From NCBI RefSeq assembly GCF_018598175.1, contig NZ_JAHESE010000016.1, positions 1-64,000 of the forward strand: DNA of 64,000 nucleotides, in the 5' to 3' direction. A program made the translations under genes and the position numbers. How positions within the stretch are numbered: position 1 is the stretch's first letter; the number at the start of each line of letters is the position of its first letter. Source of the stretch: Dawidia cretensis (GTDB lineage Bacteria > Bacteroidota > Bacteroidia > Cytophagales > Cyclobacteriaceae). Shown piece after piece: positions 8,449 to 17,967 of this stretch. Below the pieces are notes generated by a model. It was not told the origin of the DNA. It saw only the letters and a program-made list of their open reading frames with translations, and searched no databases.

Positions 8449-10201
8449 GGCTTTTACCTTTACCTTTTTCGGTTTTCGATGGATTTTCGTTTAGATACCG
8501 CTTTTTGAGCAGCTCTATCCGGTTCTTGTCGCGGATTTCCTGCCGCAGCTGTTCTTCCTGCTGTGCACGGTATAGCTCATCTTTCACGGACTCGAATTCT
8601 TCCTGGAGGCTGGCGATCTTGGCTTCCAACACAGTCTTTTTGCGCTCGATCTCGCGGTCGCGCCGGCTGAGGCCATGTGTTTTCAGTGCCAGGCCCGTTA
8701 CTTCTTCCAGCTCCTGCGCCTCGCGCGCAGAGCCGATCAATATACCGCCCGGGCCCAGGTAAACATCCACTAGCTCCAGGCCTTCGCTTGTGATCACGAA
8801 CTCGCGCACCTGGTTGGAGTGCTTCATGCCACGGGATTTCATGATATACAGGCCGCGGTTGCGCTCGCCGTTCGACTCGAGATCCCGTACCGTAATCCAG
8901 GTATCTACCAGTGACGACACACCTTCGTCGGTTTGTTCCGTTATCACATTGTTATAGTTCAGCGCGGTGAACAATACCGATATCTGCCTGTTCTGCAGAA
9001 AGTCGATCAGGCGGATCAACATCGATTTGACCTCACTCACCGTTCCGATGGTGACCAGGTTGGTAATGGGGTCGAGTATAATAACGCGCGGATTGAACTG
9101 TTGTATCTTCTTATGGATTTCCACCAGGTGCATTTCCAACCCGTGTACCGTAGGGCGTGACGAATGGAATTCTAACAGACCACTTTTGATATGTGTCTCC
9201 AAATTCATACCGATGGAGCTCATGTTACGCACAATCTGCTGGGGCGATTCCTCGAAGGCGAAGAACAGGCACCGCTCTTTGCGCAGGCACGCGGCATTGG
9301 CAAACGATGCTGCAATACTAGTCTTGCCGGTACCGGCCGTACCCGAGATCAGCACACTGGATCCGCGGAAAAAACCCTTGCCTTCGTCCAGCATCTGGTC
9401 GAGTGACGGTACTCCCGAAGAGATTTTTTCCCGTGACACTGGATATTTGAGCTCCAGCGAAGTGATTGGCAACACCGAAATGCCATCTTTATCGATCAGG
9501 AACGGATATTCATTGGTGCCGTGCACCGTGCCACGATATTTTATGACCCGTAGCAGACGGGTTGACACCTGGTTCTGCACGCGGTGCTCCAACAAGATCA
9601 CACAGTCGGAAACATATTCCTCCAGTCCCTGCCGTGTCAGGGTATTGACGCCGCGTTCGCCGGTAATGATCGTGGTAACACCTTTGTCTTTCAGCCATTG
9701 AAACAACCGCCGTATTTCCGAGCGCAGGATGCCTTCGTTCGACAGGCCGGCAAATAAATTCTCGATCGTATCCAGCACGACACGTTTGGCGCCAATGCTT
9801 GTAATTGCATGGTCCAGGCGGATGAACAAGCCCGAAAGATCATATTCGCCTGTTTCCTCGATCTCAGCTTTATCGACGTGTACGTAGTCGATCTTGATCT
9901 TTTTATCCCGTTGCAGCTTGCTGAGGTCAAACCCGAGCGAAGCTACGTTGGTAGCAAGCTCGTCGCTCTTTTCCTCGAAAGCTATGATCACACCGGGTTC
10001 TTTGAACCTCAGCGCACCGTTCACGACGAACTCGATACCCAACAAGGTTTTGCCAGCGCCGGGCCCGCCACAAATAAGTGTCGGCCGCCCCTGGGGCAAT
10101 CCACCATGGGTGATTTCGTCCAAGCCGGTTATGCCAGTGGGGGATTTCTTTAGTTGTTTGTCTGACAACGCGGGTTGCAGACTCCTTTTGCTTTTAGCCA
10201 T
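8432..10201 (-). CDS. kaiC: Circadian clock ATPase KaiC homologue
   Basis: A double-domain RecA-like ATPase of 589 residues counted from ATG 10199-10201 (a TTG two codons upstream is less likely). CI has Walker A GGPGAGKT (Lys51) and a Glu pair in IIAFEEK (76-77). CII has GTAGTGKT (Lys293) and FFAFEES (317-318). The segment [12 protein letters not shown] aligns with the cyanobacterial autophosphorylation region, placing Thr424, Ser429 and Ser430 at the T426/S431/T432 positions. After about residue 490 comes a roughly 80-residue coiled coil ([32 protein letters not shown]) and a Lys-rich tail instead of the short KaiA-binding tail. No kaiA is present. It is the first gene of the five-gene operon. 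Confidence 0.93.
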   Translation of the reverse strand: MAKSKRSLQPALSDKQLKKSPTGITGLDEITHGGLPQGRPTLICGGPGAGKTLLGIEFVVNGALRFKEPGVIIAFEEKSDELATNVASLGFDLSKLQRDKKIKIDYVHVDKAEIEETGEYDLSGLFIRLDHAITSIGAKRVVLDTIENLFAGLSNEGILRSEIRRLFQWLKDKGVTTIITGERGVNTLTRQGLEEYVSDCVILLEHRVQNQVSTRLLRVIKYRGTVHGTNEYPFLIDKDGISVLPITSLELKYPVSREKISSGVPSLDQMLDEGKGFFRGSSVLISGTAGTGKTSIAASFANAACLRKERCLFFAFEESPQQIVRNMSSIGMNLETHIKSGLLEFHSSRPTVHGLEMHLVEIHKKIQQFNPRVIILDPITNLVTIGTVSEVKSMLIRLIDFLQNRQISVLFTALNYNNVITEQTDEGVSSLVDTWITVRDLESNGERNRGLYIMKSRGMKHSNQVREFVITSEGLELVDVYLGPGGILIGSAREAQELEEVTGLALKTHGLSRRDREIERKKTVLEAKIASLQEEFESVKDELYRAQQEEQLRQEIRDKNRIELLKKRYLNENPSKTEKGKGKSHGKSK

Positions 10202-10414
10202 GCGCAATGAATTGAAACGACAATGACGTATCAGCGCGTTGTAAACAAGACAGGCTGACGCGTACCGCGGAAGGAAGATTTCTGATAGAATGCTAAAAGT
10301 AGTGAAACTCCCGAAAATAACTAAAGGCTAATTCCGCGATCGGGAAATTATAGTAATAAAGACACCGCGCACATGGAAGGCGCCGGTCTGTTTATCCGGG
10401 TTTATCCTGGAATG

Positions 10415-11629
10415 TTATTCATCTGCGAACTGCTGCTCCAACGGCGCAACCTTCTCCAGGTCTTTCCGGATTTTTGCGTCCAGCGTTGTTTCCTTCAGCA
10501 CGTTATAGCTCGCCCAAAACTCTTTGTTATAAGGATAATCCTGGTACTGCAGCCCATAGCTGCGCATCTTTTCGGTAGGACCAATACGGCTTTTGGCATT
10601 GGCGTGAATCTCGTTGATCACCAGGTGCTGGATCAACTCTGTTTCAAACTTCAGCGCGCCGGTGTGCTCGTCGTGCCAGCGTTCGTGCGAGGTGACCGTG
10701 ATGTAGTTTAAGTACATCTTGCCCTGGTAGCGGCGGAAGTCGATGGCTTTGTTATACTTAAGGTATTTGCTGGCCATACCCTTCCGGATGGCCAGGTTGT
10801 CGCCGGCAGTCTCCATTTCGAATTCCAGGTGCACAATGGAATAATCGGTTTTGTCGATATATACTTTCAGGAAGAACTGGTCGGTGGTGCTGACGACGAA
10901 GATGTCGTGTCCATTATAATGCGAGTCGGGCTCGCGGGTCATGCTGGCAAAGAACTCTTCGTCGGCTTCGATCTGGCGGTAACGGATGTTGTTGTGCAGT
11001 AGTAAATCCTCGAGGAGGTTGGTCTGCCCAAAGTAGGAGGTAAATTTGTTGTCGTAGCCAATGCTCTTGCGTACTTCTACCAGCTTTACACGTTCGCGCA
11101 ATTTGTTCCGGTTACGGGGCTCGGCATAGTTGTCGTCGTATATTTTGACGGCTGCTTCCAGCAGGGCGATGCTGGTGCCGGCGACCTTTTTTACGTCGCG
11201 GTAAAAGCCGTCCATCAGGAACGGCTGCATGGGGTAATTCTGGTCGATGCGCGACAGGGCTATACGAAAGATTTCGCCGCCTTGATCCAGCGAGTCGGTG
11301 ACGACCACTTCTTCGAGCATGGTGATCGACTTGGTGAGCCGGATCTGAAGGGGCTGTTCGGCCAGGAGTGACCAGATGGGTGCTTCATAGTTGAGGTAGC
11401 CCAGCATACTAATGACCAGGATGTCATTGCGATAGGCAGCCTCAAAATAGAAGTCAAATTCGCCTTGCAGGTTGGCAATGGTGCCCACGGGCTTGCCTTT
11501 GATCGCCATAGATGCATAGGGCAGGGGTTCACCGGTGTCGGTATCGGAAACCTGGCCGGTTAAGGCTATTTTCTGCGTCCAACCCGGTAAAACGATGCAG
11601 AAGAGGCCAAAAATCAGGATAAACCGCAT
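10415..11629 (-). CDS. Exported carboxypeptidase-D-regulatory-like domain protein
   Basis: A 404-residue protein with a signal peptide (MRFILIFGLFCIVLPGWTQ). Residues about 22-110 form the CarboxypepD_reg-like Ig-type fold: ALTGQVSDTDTGEPLPYASMAIKG, GTIANLQGEFDF, then VISMLGYLNYE. This is followed by a TITMLEEVVVTD-like linker as in TonB-dependent receptor plugs, but no barrel follows. The C-terminal 280 residues resemble the large group of Bacteroidota surface proteins of unknown role. It is monocistronic, with 213 bases between its stop and the kaiC start. Confidence 0.75.
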   Translation of the reverse strand: MRFILIFGLFCIVLPGWTQKIALTGQVSDTDTGEPLPYASMAIKGKPVGTIANLQGEFDFYFEAAYRNDILVISMLGYLNYEAPIWSLLAEQPLQIRLTKSITMLEEVVVTDSLDQGGEIFRIALSRIDQNYPMQPFLMDGFYRDVKKVAGTSIALLEAAVKIYDDNYAEPRNRNKLRERVKLVEVRKSIGYDNKFTSYFGQTNLLEDLLLHNNIRYRQIEADEEFFASMTREPDSHYNGHDIFVVSTTDQFFLKVYIDKTDYSIVHLEFEMETAGDNLAIRKGMASKYLKYNKAIDFRRYQGKMYLNYITVTSHERWHDEHTGALKFETELIQHLVINEIHANAKSRIGPTEKMRSYGLQYQDYPYNKEFWASYNVLKETTLDAKIRKDLEKVAPLEQQFADE

Positions 11630-11768
11630 GCAAAGAGTAGCAATAAGCGGTCAAGTTGACCATTAAACCCCTTCTTTCAAATACTTTGTAGGATAATCCC
11701 TCATTTTGCAGATTTAACGCTAATAATCCAGCCTAATCGTATTTGCGTTTCATTGCTTACTTTTAATC

Positions 11769-12887
11769 ATGAATTTTCCGGGCTTGAAGTCATTAGAAGA
11801 AATACCTCGGATTTGGAAAAGGGCCTACCTGCTGCTCTGCTTCTGGTATGCCGCCAATTATGCTGTAGGCACGTTTATCGAATGGAAACTCGAAAATCCC
11901 AATACCTATATCTTCTGGAATGCTTTACAGCAGTTCGAAGCGTTATGTATTCTCATTATCGCCATCTTTTTTTATACCAATTGGCTGTTCCGGTTTAATG
12001 TCTACGTGCAGATTGCCTGTCATACGGCCGGGGCCATGCTCCACTTCCTGGTCATGGGTACGTTGTCCTATTACCTGGAGGACTATGTCGAGGGTTATAT
12101 CGGCTGGGATTTCTGGAAAGCCCACATTGTAGGACTTTTAAAATGGGAAGGGCTGCACTTCCACGACCAGTATATTATTACCATCGGCGTGTACTACGTC
12201 ATTCGCTACTTCCAGGGCGTGCAGCACCAGGAGCAAGAGAAGAGCGAGCTGGCCCTAAAGAACCGCGAAATGCAGATTTCGCTGCTGAAGTCGCAGATCA
12301 ACCCGCACTTTCTGTTCAATACGCTCAACTCCATCAATACGTTGATCGGTTCCAGCAAGGAGCAGGCCCGTAAGGTAATCACGCAGCTGTCGGACATCTT
12401 CCGCTATGCGCTTGATTCGCATGGCGACCAGATGGTAAAACTCATTCACGAGCTCGATTTTATCGATAACTATATCCGCATCCAGCAGGTGCGTTTCGGC
12501 GACCGCCTCAAGTTTGTGAAGCAGGTAGACTTCTCGTGTCTGAGTGTGGAGATCCCGCCGATGATCCTGCAGCCGCTGGTGGAGAATTCGGTGAAGTACG
12601 GGATCGCACCGAAGGACGATGGCGGCACGATTATTTTAACCGTGAAGCGTTTTAACAACATGATATTTTTTGAGGTCAAAGACGACGGTCTTGGCTCAAA
12701 TGCCAAGAAAGTAATGGACGGCAGCTCAAGCGGGGTAGGGATGAAGAACACGGATGAGCGTCTAAAAAGTATCTTTGGCCCCGGTTCGGGCTTGCGGATA
12801 CACTCCAATGAATGGGGGTATTCTGTCAGCTTCTTCATACCGTTTGAGGAGCCCGCCGTTGAAGCGCTCAACAGTAAAGCTATGTAG
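11769..12887 (+). CDS. LytS/YpdA-type sensor histidine kinase
   Basis: A 372-residue kinase with four N-terminal hydrophobic helices (about residues 18-145), a short coiled coil, and a His_kinase (PF06580) domain with the phospho-acceptor His180 in SQINPHFLFNTLN. The HATPase part has LVENSVKYGI and a GVGMKNTDERLKSIFG loop. These kinases partner LytTR regulators, and one follows 53 bases downstream on the same strand. The signal sensed is unknown. A near-consensus TACTTTTA lies at 11758-11765 just before the ATG. Confidence 0.9.
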   Translation: MNFPGLKSLEEIPRIWKRAYLLLCFWYAANYAVGTFIEWKLENPNTYIFWNALQQFEALCILIIAIFFYTNWLFRFNVYVQIACHTAGAMLHFLVMGTLSYYLEDYVEGYIGWDFWKAHIVGLLKWEGLHFHDQYIITIGVYYVIRYFQGVQHQEQEKSELALKNREMQISLLKSQINPHFLFNTLNSINTLIGSSKEQARKVITQLSDIFRYALDSHGDQMVKLIHELDFIDNYIRIQQVRFGDRLKFVKQVDFSCLSVEIPPMILQPLVENSVKYGIAPKDDGGTIILTVKRFNNMIFFEVKDDGLGSNAKKVMDGSSSGVGMKNTDERLKSIFGPGSGLRIHSNEWGYSVSFFIPFEEPAVEALNSKAM

Positions 12888-12940
12888 ACCCTCTATGAAA
12901 ACAGAATATATCAACCTCACCATAACTAAATTGTAGTTTC

Positions 12941-13684
12941 ATGAATATAACCTGTGTTATCGTAGACGATGAAAAACTGGCCCGTGACCTGCTCCAGGAA
13001 TATATACAGCAGATCCCGAACATCCAGATCATCGGGGAGGCCTCCAAAGGGAAGGATGCCGTTGAGTTGATCGACAAAGAAAAACCCGACCTGGTTTTTC
13101 TCGACGTACAGATGCCCGGCATGACCGGCTTTGACGTGCTAGACGAGATCACCCACGACCCCTATGTTATATTCTGTACGGCCTACGACCAGTATGCCAT
13201 CAAGGCCTTTGAGAAAAACGCCGTAGACTATATTCTCAAGCCGCTGGACCAGGAACGGTTCAAGCAGGGCGTTGAGCGCGCCATTGCTCGTATGAAGATG
13301 GAGCAAAACAACGTGGGCGAGCTACTGCGCAACATGAAGACGGAAAACAAGACTTCGTACGACTCACACATTTTCGTACAAAAGTCTGAGAAGCTGCTCA
13401 ACCTGCCGGTAGACGAAATTGTATACCTCGAAGCCTCCGGCGATTATACCATCCTCACGACAAAAAACGATCAATTCGTAAGCTCGTCGGGTATTGGTAA
13501 GCTGGAAGAAATTCTGAACCCGGAGATCTTCATCCGAGTGCACCGCAGTACCATCATCAACATCAACAGCCTGAAAGAAATCGAAAAGCATTTCAATGGC
13601 GGCATGGTGGTAAAGATGCAGAACGGCAAAAGCTTCCCGGTAAGCCGCACGTATGCGAAGCTGATCCGGAAAAAGGTTGTTTAA
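12941..13684 (+). CDS. LytTR-family DNA-binding response regulator
   Basis: A 247-residue regulator. The receiver domain has Asp9/Asp10, phospho-acceptor Asp55 in LVFLDVQMPG, TAYDQYA and a Lys in DYILKPLD. The C-terminal LytTR domain (about residues 140-245) includes VDEIVYLEASGDYTIL, the FIRVHRSTIINI motif and FPVSRTYAKLI. It is the expected partner of the preceding LytS-type kinase. Its target genes are not visible. A terminator follows directly. Confidence 0.93.
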   Translation: MNITCVIVDDEKLARDLLQEYIQQIPNIQIIGEASKGKDAVELIDKEKPDLVFLDVQMPGMTGFDVLDEITHDPYVIFCTAYDQYAIKAFEKNAVDYILKPLDQERFKQGVERAIARMKMEQNNVGELLRNMKTENKTSYDSHIFVQKSEKLLNLPVDEIVYLEASGDYTILTTKNDQFVSSSGIGKLEEILNPEIFIRVHRSTIININSLKEIEKHFNGGMVVKMQNGKSFPVSRTYAKLIRKKVV

Positions 13685-13712
13685 ACTGTCCTGTAATAAC
13701 CAGACGGGATGT

Positions 13713-13739
13713 AAGCCACTCTACGGAGTGGCTTTTTTT
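13713..13739 (+). terminator. Rho-independent terminator of the lytSR-like operon
   Basis: A 9-bp perfect stem, AAGCCACTC pairing with GAGTGGCTT, with loop TACG, followed by a run of Ts. It lies between the response regulator stop and the convergent DUF4230 gene. On the minus strand there is no T run, so it serves the plus strand. Confidence 0.88.
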
Positions 13740-13742
13740 ATG

Positions 13743-14393
13743 TCAGCGCCGCTCGATCGTTTCGGTGGATGTATAACGGATCACGGCATGCTTGCCATGT
13801 TGTTTCAGGATTTCGCGTATGCGGACTTCAAACGCCTTCTGCGCGTCGGCGACAAAGGGCGCCTGTTCGGCATACCGCCGGGCATCAGCCGTATAAGCAT
13901 TCATGGCCGTGGAGCGGTCGGCTGCATCGACCCAGTTCCAGATGCCGTTTTCATCGTGGAAGGTGACGTCGGGTTGTGACTCGAGCGATAGAAGCTGCGG
14001 TGCGGGCAGGGTTACCGTGGCAACGGTGTCATCTATGGAGATGGTGAATTTTTTCTGCAGATCAAATCCGGCCTTGGCTTCGAATGTACCGGTGATCTCA
14101 ATCTTTTTTGTGCTCTTCATCCACGTATTGCGCCACTCGTACCGGTGTTGAAACTTTTGCGACAGCGTGGCCAGCTCCATAATGGGGATTTGTTGCTGCA
14201 GTACCACGGTGTTGTTGACCGTCACCTCGGGTGTAAAATGAAACGCCTCGCGAAAGTCTTGTCCCAGTTGTCGCGCGCCGGCATACGCCTTCTCGGCGAG
14301 GCGTGCCGGTATAACAACGATCAGCACATAGGCTGTAATGCTGAGCGTGATCAACAGGATAATGACGAGGACGATCTTGCGATTTGAAAACAT
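13743..14393 (-). CDS. DUF4230 membrane-anchored protein
   Basis: A 216-residue protein with one N-terminal transmembrane helix (VLVIILLITLSITAYVLIVV) and a C-terminal region that resembles DUF4230: TPEVTVNNTVVLQQQIPIMELATL, then FEAKAGFDL and a DDTVATVTLPAPQLL strand set. The function of this family is unknown. It is the last of three minus-strand genes with tiny gaps (3 bases to the LpxA-like gene), so they are probably one operon. Confidence 0.75.
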   Translation of the reverse strand: MFSNRKIVLVIILLITLSITAYVLIVVIPARLAEKAYAGARQLGQDFREAFHFTPEVTVNNTVVLQQQIPIMELATLSQKFQHRYEWRNTWMKSTKKIEITGTFEAKAGFDLQKKFTISIDDTVATVTLPAPQLLSLESQPDVTFHDENGIWNWVDAADRSTAMNAYTADARRYAEQAPFVADAQKAFEVRIREILKQHGKHAVIRYTSTETIERR

Positions 14394-14396
14394 GTC

Positions 14397-15011
14397 TTAT
14401 GCCGGATAGGTTACTTGTTCCACCAGTTCCAACCGGCGTACGATGCTGCGCGGTGTAAGAATGGTGCCCGGCGAAAGTACGGCGTTGGCGCCGATCCTGG
14501 TATCGTCGCCCACCAGCGCACCGAACTTGGTAATGCCGGTAGCGTAGCGATGGCCCCGGAGCATGACGTCAATGAGCTTGTCGGTGCGTTCGTTGTAGTG
14601 GTTGGCAATGATGGAGCCTGCCTCCATGTTCACACCCGAGCCGATGATGGAGTCGCCGGCAAAGTTGAAGTGCGCCAGCGCAGCGCCCGGCATGATAAAG
14701 CTGGACTTCACTTCGCAGCCCGGGCCGATGCTGGTCTTCTCGCCAATGTACACCCCGTTGCGTATATAGGCATGGGCGCCGATAAAACACCCCGCGCAGA
14801 TAATGACGGGGCCTTTGAGAATAACATGCTCTTCTACACGGGCATCTTTATGAATAGCGACCAGTCCCTGCACGGCATAGTCGTGGGGTAGCATTTTGAT
14901 CTTGTCGCTCAGGATTTCCGACGCTGCAGCGACGACCTGCCACGGCAGGAGGTGCGACAGATCGGGAAACAACGTATTGAACCGGGCGACGTAATCGCTG
15001 AGGCGAAGCAT
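14397..15011 (-). CDS. LpxA-like left-handed beta-helix transferase
   Basis: A 204-residue protein with several hexapeptide repeats in the middle ([IV]-G-x-x-x-x type: VIICAGCFIGAHAYIRNGVYIG, TSIGPGCEV, SIIGSGVNMEAGSIIAN, TRIGANAVLSPGTIL), the fold of LpxA and of the GlmU acetyltransferase domain. The acyl or acetyl acceptor is unknown; a sugar nucleotide is likely. Start is set at ATG 15011, one base after the stop of the glyoxalase gene. An ATG at 15023, overlapping that gene, is an alternative and would add four residues. Confidence 0.82.
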   Translation of the reverse strand: MLRLSDYVARFNTLFPDLSHLLPWQVVAAASEILSDKIKMLPHDYAVQGLVAIHKDARVEEHVILKGPVIICAGCFIGAHAYIRNGVYIGEKTSIGPGCEVKSSFIMPGAALAHFNFAGDSIIGSGVNMEAGSIIANHYNERTDKLIDVMLRGHRYATGITKFGALVGDDTRIGANAVLSPGTILTPRSIVRRLELVEQVTYPA

Positions 15012-15012
15012 G

Positions 15013-15402
15013 TCAGGACTCATAAAGCTCCAGGGGTAAATTGTCAGGATCGCGAAAGAACGTAAACCGCTTGCCGGTATATTCATCGATGCGTACAGGC
15101 TCGGGCGTTATGCCATTCTTCTGCAGTGTGGCTACGGCGTCGTCGATGTCGGCTACGGCAAAGGCCAGGTGGCGCAGGCCGCAGGCCTCGGGGCCGGATA
15201 CCCTTGCGGGCGGATCCGGAAACGAAAACAACTCCAGCGTATAGGTGTCGTTCAGCGCCAGGTCGAGTTTATACGAGTTGCGCTCGGCGCGGTAATACTC
15301 CCCCACGACGGTAAAGCCGAGGATTTCTGTATAAAACCGTTTGGAGACTTCGTACGATGAGCAGATGATGGCGATATGGTGAACGTGACGTAACGAAAGC
15401 AT
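15013..15402 (-). CDS. gloA2: VOC-family metalloprotein, YaeR/GloA2 type
   Basis: A 129-residue single vicinal-oxygen-chelate domain. It matches E. coli YaeR closely by eye: VHHIAIICSSYEVSKRFYTEILGF, LELFSFPDPPARVSGPEACGLRHLAF and YTGKRFTFFRDPDNLPLELYE. The two conserved His (in VHHIAI and GLRHLAF) and the Glu residues of each betaalphabetabetabeta repeat form the metal site. The substrate of YaeR is not settled. It is the first of the three-gene operon with the LpxA-like and DUF4230 genes. Confidence 0.88.
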   Translation of the reverse strand: MLSLRHVHHIAIICSSYEVSKRFYTEILGFTVVGEYYRAERNSYKLDLALNDTYTLELFSFPDPPARVSGPEACGLRHLAFAVADIDDAVATLQKNGITPEPVRIDEYTGKRFTFFRDPDNLPLELYES

Positions 15403-15488
15403 ACACGAGCGAAGGTTTACCTGCTAAAGTTCTATAAAATTATGTTCCCAAAATAGTACCTTGACCACTGTTAACGTCGATACAACCC

Positions 15489-15941
15489 ATGGAAAAATTC
15501 GTTCTGCCCATACAGATCCGCTGGTCTGACATAGACCAGAATCGCCACATGCGCCACTCGGTGTACTACGACTACGGCGCCATGATGCGTATGGCCTTGC
15601 TGTCGTCGGAAGGCCTGACCACCGCCAAGCTCGAAGAATTAAAGATCGGCCCCATTCTTTTCCGCGAGGAGGCCGTCTTTCGCCGTGAGATCAAGCTGGA
15701 AGATAAGATCACGATAGACGCCGAAGTAATCAAGGCTACACGCGACTACGGCCGTTGGAGCCTGCGTCATAACATTACACGCGAGGATGGAACGGTGTGC
15801 GCGATCCTCACCGTAGATGGCGCCTGGATCGACATGGAAAAACGCAAGCTGACGATTCCGAGCGAGTTTGTTCACGGGGCCTTTGCCAAGTTTCCGCAGG
15901 CGCCCGACTTTCAATGGGTAGAACCCAAACCGCTGCAGTAG
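15489..15941 (+). CDS. Acyl-CoA thioesterase, 4HBT hotdog fold
   Basis: A 150-residue hotdog protein with the 4-hydroxybenzoyl-CoA-thioesterase-like start IRWSDIDQNRHMRHSVYYDYGAMMR, where the Asp in WSDIDQNRH is the catalytic position. It hydrolyses some acyl-CoA; the chain is unknown. It converges on the 7TM kinase gene with six bases between stop codons. The promoter is probably around 15457-15466 (TAGTACCTTG), an imperfect -7. Confidence 0.85.
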   Translation: MEKFVLPIQIRWSDIDQNRHMRHSVYYDYGAMMRMALLSSEGLTTAKLEELKIGPILFREEAVFRREIKLEDKITIDAEVIKATRDYGRWSLRHNITREDGTVCAILTVDGAWIDMEKRKLTIPSEFVHGAFAKFPQAPDFQWVEPKPLQ

Positions 15942-15947
15942 ACCGAC

Positions 15948-17951
15948 TTATCCGTTTGCCATACTCTGGCGTATAGCCAGGTCGCTTTCCGGCAGCGAGA
16001 AGAAGAATGTCGTGCCTTTGCCTTCCGTGGTCTCAAACCAAATGCGGCCGCCGTTCTTTTCCACGAACTCGCGGCACAGCAGCAGGCCGAGGCCGGTACC
16101 TTTTTCTTTGCTGGTGCCCGGCGTAGTAATGCTGTTGAGCGTAAACAGCCGGTTGCGATGTGACGCCGGTATCCCTACACCCGTGTCGGCCACCGAGACA
16201 ATCACCTGGCGGTCGGTGCGGAGGAAAGAGAGTGTAATCATGCCATCCTCGCCGGTAAACTTAATGGCGTTGGTAAACAGGTTGCGCAGCACCGACCGGA
16301 CCATGTTCAGGTCGGCATACGCCTGGAGCTTATAGCTGTGGAGATTGTTGCGTACCGTGATATTCTTGCGCTTGATCTCGGTACTCAGCAGGGACACGGT
16401 TTCGTCGGCAATGTCGGACAGGTTGATTTGTGACGGTTCGTACGACTCGCCTTTCAGCTGGAGCGTAGCCCACTGCAATAAGTTTTCGATAAACTCCGTG
16501 GTGTGGCTGAAGCGCTCTTCCAGGGAGTTGGAAAGCTGTTGGAATTCTTTGGCGCTTACGTCGCCGGCACGCAGCAACGAGAGCGCCAGTTGCAATGAGC
16601 TAAGCGGTCCCTTGATGTCGTGTGATACAACCGAGAACAACTTGTCTTTTACCCGGTTTACTTCTTCGAGGCGCTCGCTCTTGTTTTGGATCTCTTCGGT
16701 GCGCAACAAGACTTCTTTTTCCAGACGCTCGTTCTCGTCCTGATTGCGTTTTAATTCCAGCTCTTTGGCACGGCGATTTTCCTTCTCCAGAATATTCCAG
16801 CGGTCGCCGAGCGCAAAGGAGATGAACAACATCTGCAAGATGCAGCCGATCATCAGGCCGCTGTAGTTCGTGCTCATATACCCCGGCACAAATCCCAGGT
16901 TGCTCATGGTAAAGACGGAAGTCGCGGTGAGGATGGTGATCCAGGCCATGAGGTAATAGCGGGCCGACCGGTATTTTTTATAGAAGCAGTACCCCGCGCT
17001 GACCAGGGACAGCATGCAGTGTATCAGGATAAAGTAATGATGGTATTGGTACGAGATCTTGCGGAAGAAAATAAACATCAGAATGCCCGCCAGAATGTTC
17101 AGCGACATATTCAGCAACATGAGACGGTCCAGTAAGCGGCTGAATTTGGGCAGGTTCAGGAACGACCGTGTCAGCATCGTGGAGGCTGTGACAAATGCCG
17201 GCCCCGAGAACATGGCAAAGACGTCGTTTAAAACAGGTGTCTGTGGAAAGATGTACAGGAAGGTATATCCTTGAAAGTACGCGACGATGTTGATCATCGT
17301 CAGCAGCGTGCAGACATAGTAGAATGTGATCTTATCCCGTACGGAAAAGAACAGGAACAGCTGGTAAAGCATCATCAGGATCATGCCTCCATAGAAGAGG
17401 CCGTTTATCAACTGGATGTTATAAATACCGTTGAGGAATGCCCGGCGATGCCAGAATGTTACCGGCAACTGCACCGATGACACGGTATGCACACGCAAAT
17501 AAATGGATTTCGATTCGCCTGGCTGCAGGCTGAACGTAAACACGGGGTGGCGATGGCGTAGGGTGCGGGCGGAGATCGGCAGGGTATCACCACAAATCTT
17601 GTGCACCCATGTCAGCGATGAGTCGGAGGCCATGTAAAAGTCGATGTGGTCGAGCGGTGCGTAGTTCACCTCCATCATCCAGTCCTTTTCGTGCGAGTCG
17701 TTTGTGACATCAAACCGGAACCAATGCACGGCCCGGTCGAACCCAAAGTTAGGCGCATCTGCCGGCGGCAGCGAGTCAAGCTGCATCTCCCGGATACGGT
17801 CGATGGTCAGTTCGCCGGTGGCATCGCGCCAGTGCATCATGTTTCCTTTCACCACCAGCCAGCCGCTGTCAGACAGCCGCAATCCCTGCGGCCACGCCGT
17901 CAGTGACAGGAGGAGAAGAAGCAAAACAAGAAGAGAGGTCTTGCGGTGCAT
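15948..17951 (-). CDS. 7TM-DISM sensor histidine kinase
   Basis: A 667-residue hybrid membrane kinase. Signal peptide 1-22; an extracellular 7TMR-DISMED2 beta-sandwich (about 25-170) with VHWFRFDVTN and YLRVHTVSSVQLPVTFW; seven transmembrane helices (about 180-385); coiled coil 385-435; HisKA with His444 in FSVVSHDIKGPLSSL; and HATPase with LFTNAIKF, DTGVGIP and GTGLGLLLC. The sensed ligand is unknown; DISMED2 domains are thought to bind carbohydrates. It follows hemB by 16 bases and probably shares its transcript. No response regulator is adjacent. Confidence 0.92.
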   Translation of the reverse strand: MHRKTSLLVLLLLLLSLTAWPQGLRLSDSGWLVVKGNMMHWRDATGELTIDRIREMQLDSLPPADAPNFGFDRAVHWFRFDVTNDSHEKDWMMEVNYAPLDHIDFYMASDSSLTWVHKICGDTLPISARTLRHRHPVFTFSLQPGESKSIYLRVHTVSSVQLPVTFWHRRAFLNGIYNIQLINGLFYGGMILMMLYQLFLFFSVRDKITFYYVCTLLTMINIVAYFQGYTFLYIFPQTPVLNDVFAMFSGPAFVTASTMLTRSFLNLPKFSRLLDRLMLLNMSLNILAGILMFIFFRKISYQYHHYFILIHCMLSLVSAGYCFYKKYRSARYYLMAWITILTATSVFTMSNLGFVPGYMSTNYSGLMIGCILQMLFISFALGDRWNILEKENRRAKELELKRNQDENERLEKEVLLRTEEIQNKSERLEEVNRVKDKLFSVVSHDIKGPLSSLQLALSLLRAGDVSAKEFQQLSNSLEERFSHTTEFIENLLQWATLQLKGESYEPSQINLSDIADETVSLLSTEIKRKNITVRNNLHSYKLQAYADLNMVRSVLRNLFTNAIKFTGEDGMITLSFLRTDRQVIVSVADTGVGIPASHRNRLFTLNSITTPGTSKEKGTGLGLLLCREFVEKNGGRIWFETTEGKGTTFFFSLPESDLAIRQSMANG

Positions 17952-17967
17952 AAAAAGGGGATAGGGA

